From assembly GCA_947467395.1 (NCBI GenBank), contig CANIIC010000007.1, forward strand, positions 1 to 49,896: a stretch of DNA of 49,896 nt. The letters are read 5' to 3'. The notes beneath the pieces were generated by a model. The model did not search any database and was not told the origin of the DNA. It was given only the letters and a program-made list of their open reading frames with translations. The DNA comes from Bryobacterales bacterium. GTDB lineage: Bacteria > Acidobacteriota > Terriglobia > Bryobacterales > Bryobacteraceae. Positions 43,673 to 49,896 of the stretch are shown here, piece by piece; position 1 is the first letter of the stretch; the number at the start of each line of letters is the position of its first letter. A program made the position numbers and the translations under genes.

Positions 43673-44070
43673 ACTCGACTCCTCTCGCCTCCATGCTATG
43701 GGTCCTGGTGGGCGGCATCGTCGGCAGCTTGGGCGCTGTCGGATTAAAGGCCGGCGCAGGGCGCTTAAAGTTCACTATCGGAGCTCTGCTGAGCAACTGG
43801 CAGCTGATCGGCGGCGTGATCGCCTACCTGGCATCCTCGGTGTTGTTCGTCAAAGGGATGAAGCAGGGCCAGCTGAGCGTACTGTATCCGCTAGTGGCCG
43901 TCGGCCAGATCTGGACACTGCTGTGGGGGCGGATCCTCTTTAAAGAGAAGATCACGCAGAACAAGCTGATCGCCGTAGCGCTGATTCTGGTGGGAGTCGG
44001 CCTGATCGGCTACGGGAACTCACAGTCTGAAGTGACTGCGGTTCCCGCACCGGCAACTACTGTACGCTGA
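43669..44070 (+). CDS. Half-size EamA/DMT-type transporter, second subunit
   Basis: 133 residues with four helices (MLWVLVGGIVGSLGAVGLKAG, 'LIGGVIAYLASSVLFVKGM', 'LSVLYPLVAVGQIWTLLWG', 'LIAVALILVGVGLIGYG'). It starts within the stop of the first subunit. The 'LSVLYPLVAVGQIWTLLWGRILFKE' segment parallels 'LSMTFPILALSYVWVAGASAIWLHE' of the partner, so they are paralogues. A lipid-linked sugar flippase (ArnEF-like) or small-molecule exporter are options. Its last 14 bases overlap the sigma-factor gene on the other strand. Confidence 0.78.
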   Translation: MNSTPLASMLWVLVGGIVGSLGAVGLKAGAGRLKFTIGALLSNWQLIGGVIAYLASSVLFVKGMKQGQLSVLYPLVAVGQIWTLLWGRILFKEKITQNKLIAVALILVGVGLIGYGNSQSEVTAVPAPATTVR

Positions 44071-45436
44071 GCAGCGGCTGCAGACGGAGCGCGTTGGCGG
44101 TTCCGCGCAACTGCCGCAGAGCTTCAGCTTCCATCTTCCGAATCTTGTCGCGGCTCATCTTGCAATGGCGCGCGATTTCTTCGATGGAGTACACGCGATC
44201 GCAGCCGATGCCGTAACGCATGCGCATCACGGTTTCTTCAGCCGGCGCCAGGGTGCGCAAAACGCCTGCCGTACCGCGGCGGACATCGCGCTCGAACATC
44301 GATTCCACAACCGAACCGGTGCTCTGATCTTCCAGCAGGTCGCCGAGGGCGGATTCGCCATCGCGGCCGACCGGCAGGTCGAGCGACACAGGATCGCGGA
44401 ACAGCATGCGCAGTTCCTGCACCTTGCTGCCCGTCGTGTCGAGCCGTTGACCAATCTCGTCGTCGCTGGGCGAGCGGCCCAGTTCCTTTTCGAGATCGCG
44501 GGACACGCGCACGAACTTGTTCAGGGTTTCGTTCATGTGCACCGGAATGCGGATGGTGCGGGACTGATCTTCGATGGCGCGCGTGATGGACTGACGAATC
44601 CACCAGGTGGCGTAAGTGGAGAACTTAAAGCCGAGGCGATAATCGAACTTCTCCGCAGCGCGGATCAGCCCGATGTTGCCTTCCTGAATCAGGTCAAGCA
44701 AATGCAAGCCATGGTTCGCGTACTTCTTCGCGACGGAGACCACCAGTCGGAGGTTCGCTTCCACCAACGAATTCTTGGCGCGCGAGGCTTCGAGATCGCC
44801 CTGCTGCACACGGGCGGACGCCTTCTTGTTCTGAGCCGTACGGGGAGCGTCGGCCAGTTTGGTCGCGAACTCTTTCCACTGATTCTGCGTGAACGGCACG
44901 CCCAAGATGGCCTGTGCGACGCGAATGCGTTCGCGGGTCAGTTCGCTGTTCAGACGAGCCCGGACCTTCGCGTGACGCTGCGGCGTGGCTTCAAACTTAG
45001 CTTCGAGAGCTTGGGCGACCTTGTACGAGCGGGCAACCTTCGCCCAACGCTTCATGACATCGGTGCGGCTTTTTTGCTTCGCACCTTGGTCCATGCCTTT
45101 GACCTCGGTAACTTCTTGGAGCCGCAACTCTCCGTTCTTGACCTGTTCGTATAAGAAGACGGCGTCTTCCTGAATCATCGGCAGGCGGGCGAGCGTCTTG
45201 CGAACGCGCGAGGTACCGCGTTCCATCCGACGCGCCAATTCGGCTTCGCCCTGACGGGTAAGCAGTTTGACCGAGCCCATCTCACGCAGGTAGGTGCGGA
45301 CGGGATCATCGGTGAATACAGAGCCTTCGGATTCGGTTTCGGCCGCTTCGTGAGAATCATGCTCGGCCGATTCCTCGGAAAGCATCACGGGCGCGTCGAA
45401 GGCGTCGGTAAAGAGGTTGTCGTTCAATGGCTCCAT
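44057..45436 (-). CDS. Sigma-70 family RNA polymerase sigma factor (RpoD/group 2)
   Basis: 459 residues. Region 1.2 (DPVRTYLREMGSVKLLTRQGE), region 2.1-2.4 (NLRLVVSVAKKYANHGLHLLDLIQEGNIGLIRAAEKFDYRLGFKFSTYATWWIRQSITRAIEDQSRTIRIP), region 3 and region 4 are all present. Region 2.4 is fully conserved, so it would recognise TATAAT-like -10 boxes. Region 4.2 is divergent: SRDKIRKMEAEALRQLRG instead of the housekeeping TRERIRQIEAKALRKLRH. It may be the housekeeping factor of this lineage or a group 2 paralogue; the N-terminal acidic region 1.1 is short (about 45 residues). Confidence 0.9.
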   Translation of the reverse strand: MEPLNDNLFTDAFDAPVMLSEESAEHDSHEAAETESEGSVFTDDPVRTYLREMGSVKLLTRQGEAELARRMERGTSRVRKTLARLPMIQEDAVFLYEQVKNGELRLQEVTEVKGMDQGAKQKSRTDVMKRWAKVARSYKVAQALEAKFEATPQRHAKVRARLNSELTRERIRVAQAILGVPFTQNQWKEFATKLADAPRTAQNKKASARVQQGDLEASRAKNSLVEANLRLVVSVAKKYANHGLHLLDLIQEGNIGLIRAAEKFDYRLGFKFSTYATWWIRQSITRAIEDQSRTIRIPVHMNETLNKFVRVSRDLEKELGRSPSDDEIGQRLDTTGSKVQELRMLFRDPVSLDLPVGRDGESALGDLLEDQSTGSVVESMFERDVRRGTAGVLRTLAPAEETVMRMRYGIGCDRVYSIEEIARHCKMSRDKIRKMEAEALRQLRGTANALRLQPLLSVQ

Positions 45437-45550
45437 GAGTGTCTGCTACTTGGATGCACGTCGCGGTCCGGACGTTGCGAAAGCCGCGCTCCCTATTTTG
45501 GGGGATGTCGCTGCCAAGGCGGGCGGGGCTGAAACTAGGTTCGCACAGAA

Positions 45551-45573
45551 TCTAGGATCAAGCAAGTCCTAGA
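45551..45573. repeat. Short inverted repeat upstream of the sigma factor gene
   Basis: TCTAGGA and TCCTAGA (7 bp) flank TCAAGCAAG. It lies 115 bases before the sigma-factor start and 43 bases after the stop of the glycoside hydrolase gene on the same strand. It could be a weak terminator for the latter or an operator; there is no strong U run. Confidence 0.3.
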
Positions 45574-45615
45574 TGACGCAAACTATTGATTCTAAATTGA
45601 TTTGAGTCGAAACAG

Positions 45616-48382
45616 CTACCTACGGACAGTCAGCAGGCTCCGTACGGACGTGGAGGTTCCACTATAGTTGGCAACCAGTGCATGGTCGCCATCGGGCAAC
45701 GCGCTGGGAACAGTGATGTTGAACTGGTAGAGTCCAGGGCTGATAACGCCGCCGAAGAGAACCGTTGCAGGCAGCCCTCCGATTTGGATGATGGGAGGCG
45801 TGGGCAACTCCCCCGATTGAGCCACCACTCCATTCGTCAATGCCGTTTTGGGCAGCCCAAAGCCAAATCCGTACAGCAGGATCGTTTCGCCGGGGCGAGC
45901 GGGAGTAAACGGATACCCAGGGACCGACAACGACACCGGACCGATCAAACTGTAATCGGCATGCGTCGCGACCAGATAGGAAGTGGCACCGACCAATGGC
46001 AAGGCTGGGGACGCGCTCCGCTGGTTGACCGTGAACGGTACGCTGGAGACACCGCTGACGGTGACCACCAAGGACACAGGACCGAGGGTCGAATCCAGCG
46101 GAGTCAGCACGTTAATCTGGTCGCTCGTGCACGTGGAACTGGTCGAGGCGCTGCAGAAAAAATAGAGGAACGCCGCCTTGTTGTTTACAGTTACGGATAC
46201 GGGATACCCTCCCAACGAAGTTGGCAGGCGGTTGGACCCAAATTCGGGAGCTATGCTCCAAATGACGCCCTCGCGCGGGGTGTAGGACGGGACCAGATTC
46301 GTGCCTTGAATGACGATCCAGGCATTTTGCGCGATGTCCGTTCCACCGTTGGCCACGGTTACCGACGTTATGGAAGGAAGCGTGACGGCGGCGGTCACGG
46401 CGAGCGTAAACACGGCCGGAACTAGGGCTCCCGCCACGCTGGCCGAAAGCTGAAACGTCCCAACCGGTCCGATCGCAGCCAATGCCGGGGCGGTCGCGAT
46501 GCCGGAACTGTTGGTCACTGCCGTCGCCGTGGGCCCGCTACCTGGGAAGATCCCGCTGGTTCCGGGGCTGGGAGCGGTGAACGTCACTCGCGCGTTGGGC
46601 ACGAGGTTTCCGAGGAAATCGCGGACCGTTACTTGGATGGGCGATTTGAACAGCGCATTGGCGGGCGCGCTCTGGCCGGATCCGGCAGTGGCCTCGATCG
46701 AGGCGGGCGCGCCTGGGGTCCCCGGAGTGAAACTCTTGATCCTGGCTGTGAAGTCCTGGAACACAGCCAGGGCCTTCTTTGGCGCTCCGTCGGCGCGAAA
46801 GAGGCTGACGCCTACCAGCGAAGTGAGGAAGTCACTGTTGTAGGTCTCGTTGTCCGGGTCCACATGAACCCAGTAGAAACCCGTCACATAGGGCGTCGCG
46901 TAGGCGATTCGCAGGAGCCCATCTGCCCAGCGGGCCTGTTCCTGCTGGTTGAGGCCGGTGCGCCAATACGTCGCCGCAATTCCGTAATCCTCAAATTTGG
47001 AACTGTACCCAGTCTCCCCGATGTGGATGGGAACGGGCATGACGTTGTAGTAGGCCTCAAGAATTTCAGACTGTCTTTGGAGATCCACGCCGGCGAACAC
47101 GGTGGCGTACTGCATCTCCAACCCCAGGTAGTCTACTTTGATTTTGTTTTGGGCCAGCGAATTCCAGAGGTCCCAACCCGAGACGTAATTGACGGGACCT
47201 GGCTGCGGATTCAACTGGTACCCCACATACGAGGCAGCGCTCGCATAGTAGCCGAACTGCATCGTCGGGGCCCCTGCCCGTGCGCCGTCGAATGACTGGC
47301 GCGTCAATTCCGTCAACTGTTGTACGCTGTACCCGCGGTCATTGATTTCGATCTCAGCTTGAGGATAGATCCACTTGACTTTGTCTTTGTAGCGCTGCGC
47401 AACCATGAGCGCATTCTGATAAAAGACGCCTTTCAGCTCCTCAAAGGGCAAGTCGGCCACCCATGTCGGCATGGCGCCGACAGATTGATTCACGCTAAAG
47501 GCGACGTCGTACCCTAGCGCCCGGGGGTCGGTCGACTTGAAAATCCAGGCTTGAAAAATTGTAGACGCCCCGAGACGGCGAGATGACATTCCAATCGCAA
47601 GCGGTGAGCACCGTTGAGAATCCAGCGGCCTTCGTTTGCGCGTACAACGGAACAAAGCGTTGGTCCGTCCAACTGGAGAAGCCTTCATAATTCCAGACGA
47701 ACTCGTTGCGGTAGCCCGTGCGCGAGATCGCCGCGTTGGCGACCTCGATCGCCAACTGCTCCTTGAGAGTCATCACCACAGCCAGCGCTTGGTACGATGC
47801 TGCGGCTCGGGGCCCTCCAGCGGCTGCGGAGGTAGCAGTTCGTACCAACGCCGCAACTTGATCCAGGACTCGTGACGAACTGGGCGTAATCGCTGCGGGA
47901 TTACTGGCCGCGATCCGGCTGACCACCGCATACTCACTCAACACAAATTCGTAGGGCAACTGAAGGACCTGCGAAGCCCCCTCGGCGACGGTGTATCCCC
48001 GCCCCGCATTGTCAGCCCGCATATAAACTGTCCCAATACCGTCTGCCTTCCAGAGACTGGTGAAGTAGACAGATTGATTGGCGGGAACAGAAAACGCCAG
48101 ATACTGCCGGTCCGGCGCCGGAAACATCGGTCCGAGCTGCCGAGCGGCAGGAAGGGCGCCCATGGCGAACACGCCGTAATTTAGGCTCATCGTCCACTTT
48201 GACAACATCGTGTGGCTGGTCATCTGGGCAAAATCGTTGACACTCATGATTCTGCCGTCCGGGCCGTAGGCTTCCAACGCGAGAGTTGCCGTCGGACCGG
48301 TCGCGGCGTGAAGGCCCAACGGCGTGAATTCGAAAATCGAAAGAATGAGCAGCGCCGGGATCACGCGCAGAGTTCGAGTCAC
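45616..48382 (-). pseudogene. Glycoside hydrolase with Ig and Solibacter modules, frameshifted
   Basis: Two overlapping minus-strand frames (48382 to 47495, then 47688 to 45616) together make one protein of about 921 residues with a single +1 shift. The break lies in a run of five C (plus-strand GGGGG at 47523-47527): frame 1 reads VDRP then runs into a stop, frame 2 continues RALGYDVAFSVNQ. Removing one C restores the frame; the combined length is 3n+1. Domains: signal peptide, helical N-part, clan GH-A-like TIM barrel (AEIEIND as possible acid/base, HIGETGYSS as possible nucleophile), Ig-like Big_1 domain, and a Solibacter-type C-terminal module. It is either a sequencing error, a recent mutation, or a programmed +1 shift. 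Confidence 0.8.
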
Positions 48383-48437
48383 TGTTTCGGAATTGTACCC
48401 TAGTTGCTAGCATGGAAAGTTCTGGAGCAACCCTCTT

Positions 48438-48893
48438 ATGATTCGACTAAAAGTGAATGGGCAAGCCCGTCAATTCGACGGGGATCCCGATATGCCCCTG
48501 TTGTGGTTCCTGCGCGATGAGTTGCAGCTGACCGGCACGAAGTTCGGCTGCGGCATCGCCCAGTGCGGCTGCTGCACGGTGCTAAGCAACGGCCGAGCCA
48601 TCCGTAGCTGCATCACCACGATGAAGGCCGCTGAAGGCGGCAACATCACCACCATCGAAGGCCTCAGCAAGGCCGGCGACCATCCGGTGCAGAAGGCCTG
48701 GAAGCAGGTCAATGTCCCGCAGTGCGGTTACTGCCAGAGCGGGCAGATGATGCAGGCGGCGTCTCTGCTTAAGGAGAAGCCGAAACCGACGGATCAGGAG
48801 ATTGAGGCGGCCATGGCGGGCAACATTTGCCGCTGCGGCACCTACCAGCGGATTCGCCAGGCCATCCATGTGGCCGCGGGGGTGAAGGCATGA
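48438..48893 (+). CDS. iorA: [2Fe-2S] subunit of isoquinoline-1-oxidoreductase-type hydroxylase
   Basis: 151 residues. The plant-type [2Fe-2S] cluster motif is [10 protein letters not shown] with a later Cys in RSC, and the second cluster is CGYCQSGQ...NICRCGTY, the pattern of the small subunit of molybdenum hydroxylases. It passes electrons from the molybdopterin subunit encoded next, whose start overlaps this stop (ATGA). Confidence 0.93.
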   Translation: MIRLKVNGQARQFDGDPDMPLLWFLRDELQLTGTKFGCGIAQCGCCTVLSNGRAIRSCITTMKAAEGGNITTIEGLSKAGDHPVQKAWKQVNVPQCGYCQSGQMMQAASLLKEKPKPTDQEIEAAMAGNICRCGTYQRIRQAIHVAAGVKA

Positions 48894-49896
48894 GCACCAT
48901 TCAACACGTTTCCCGCCGGAGCTTCCTCGAAGGAATCTTCTCGACCGGCGCCGTGATCCTGGGCGTCCAGGTACTGCCCGAAGGCTTGATCGCGGGCGAA
49001 GCAGACAACGCCGCCTGGCACCCCAGCGTCTACCTGGGCATCAACCCCGACGGCACGGTGATCGCCGTGACGCATCGCTCGGAAATGGGCACCGGCATTC
49101 GCACGGCTCTGCCGATGGTGCTGGCCGACGAACTCGAAGCTGACTGGAAGAAGGTCCGCATCGAACAAGGGATCGGCGACAAGAAGTACGGTGATCAGAA
49201 CACGGACGGTTCGTGCTCCATCCGCGACTTCTATGTGGCGTTCCGAGAAACCGGCGCGTCGGCTCGTCTGATGCTGGAGCGAGCGGCAGCGGCGAAGTGG
49301 AATGTTCCCGCGAGCGAGTGCAAGGCGCAGTTGCATCAGGTGGTGCACAAGTCTGGCAAGAAACTGGGCTACGGCGAGTTGGTCGCGTTGGCGGCGAAGC
49401 AGCCGGTGCCGGCCAAGACCGAGCTGAAACTCAAGACTCCGGCGGAATTCCGCTACATCGGCAAAGACGTCGCGATCACCGATCTCGACAACCTGCTGAC
49501 CGGCAAGGCGGTGTTCGGTATGGATGCTCGGGTGCCGGGCATGGTATTTGCGTCGGTGCAGCGTTCGCCTGTGTATGGCGGCACGCTGGTATCGGTGGAT
49601 GACGCCGAAGCGAAGAAGGTGAAGGGAGTCAGCGGCACGGTGCAGATCCCGCGCTTTACGGCTCCGCACAACTTCCAAGCGTTGGGCGGCGTGGCCGTGA
49701 TCGCCGACAACACGTGGGCGGCGATGCAGGGTCGCAAGAAGCTGAACGTGAAGTGGGATTTGGGTCAGCACGCCAGCTACGATTCGGAAGCCTACAAGCA
49801 GGAACTGCTGACGGCTGCCAAGCAGCCGCAAAAGGTGATGCGCGCCATCGGCAACGTAGACGCGGAATTCGCCAAGGGCGGCAAAACGATGGAGGC
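48890..49896 (+). CDS. iorB: Molybdopterin-binding subunit of isoquinoline-1-oxidoreductase type, partial
   Basis: The first 335 residues are visible; the frame is open to the window end. A Tat signal ([18 protein letters not shown]) is followed by blocks shared with IorB/aldehyde dehydrogenase large subunits: [26 protein letters not shown] and '[26 protein letters not shown]'. The protein would be exported folded with its cofactor. The usual membrane cytochrome partner is not in view. Substrate cannot be told. Confidence 0.9.
   Translation, partial: MSTIQHVSRRSFLEGIFSTGAVILGVQVLPEGLIAGEADNAAWHPSVYLGINPDGTVIAVTHRSEMGTGIRTALPMVLADELEADWKKVRIEQGIGDKKYGDQNTDGSCSIRDFYVAFRETGASARLMLERAAAAKWNVPASECKAQLHQVVHKSGKKLGYGELVALAAKQPVPAKTELKLKTPAEFRYIGKDVAITDLDNLLTGKAVFGMDARVPGMVFASVQRSPVYGGTLVSVDDAEAKKVKGVSGTVQIPRFTAPHNFQALGGVAVIADNTWAAMQGRKKLNVKWDLGQHASYDSEAYKQELLTAAKQPQKVMRAIGNVDAEFAKGGKTME

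Noticed and set aside
47500-47540. Programmed +1 frameshift in the glycoside hydrolase
   Set aside because: The CGA CCC CCG context is not a known programmed site; a homopolymer error or mutation is simpler, so it is listed only as a possibility.
1-49896. tRNA, rRNA, CRISPR arrays, insertion sequences, prophage or defence genes
   Set aside because: None was recognisable on either strand.

Overview
The window is high-GC bacterial chromosome and most likely comes from an Acidobacteriota member of the Solibacter/Bryobacter group. This is inferred from several secreted proteins with the 'Solibacter-type' C-terminal module (TIGR03437-like), a PEP-CTERM protein, a homodimeric AceE, a YpdA-like flavoprotein, and a radical SAM enzyme resembling the membrane-spanning-lipid (Tes/Mss) family. 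No rRNA, tRNA, CRISPR array, insertion sequence or phage gene was seen. It reads as ordinary chromosome with some lineage-specific genes.

Layout. 1-7354: the end of a PEP-CTERM surface protein, a TPR lipoprotein-like protein coupled to a MacB-type permease, a large secreted IPT/Solibacter-module protein, and (minus) pyruvate dehydrogenase E1. 7439-17887: a cytochrome c block. It holds a triheme lipoprotein cytochrome, an RlmA-like rRNA methyltransferase, an ECF sigma/anti-sigma pair whose anti-sigma ends in a CXXCH motif, then ccmE-ccmF-ccmH, a zinc-ribbon CcmI-like gene, a carboxypeptidase-like membrane-anchored protein, ccmA-ccmB-ccmC, a 48-residue ccmD-like gene and a TolC-type outer membrane protein. 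17841-21052 (minus): a cobalamin riboswitch followed by btuF-btuD-btuC and a small membrane protein, joined by overlapping stops and starts.

21227-29517: a secreted BACON-type protein, the radical SAM enzyme, two proteins sharing a DUF3887-like domain (one fused to an alpha/beta hydrolase), a 43-residue basic protein (minus) followed by a possible structured RNA and terminator, a secreted HEXXH metallopeptidase and a TlpA-like thioredoxin. 29524-35280: alaS and a YpdA-like reductase (minus), then an ECF sigma/zinc anti-sigma pair divergent from a cupin-SnoaL fusion, with a perfect inverted repeat between them. 35361-42175 (minus): an ACE-like M2 dipeptidase lipoprotein and the clpB-lon proteostasis pair. 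42303-49896: a methyltransferase, YraN, two half-size EamA-type transporters, a group 1/2 sigma-70 factor, a frameshifted glycoside hydrolase with Ig and Solibacter modules, and an isoquinoline-1-oxidoreductase-type iorA-iorB pair cut by the window end.

The strongest leads are: the putative heme-motif anti-sigma factor beside a cytochrome c maturation operon that mixes System I and System I* traits (CXXXY CcmE with a CcmH present); the Tes/Mss-like radical SAM enzyme; the small-protein/structured-RNA/terminator unit at 27393-27689; and the single-base C-run frameshift in the glycoside hydrolase. All functional statements rest on reading motifs by eye; no database search was run.
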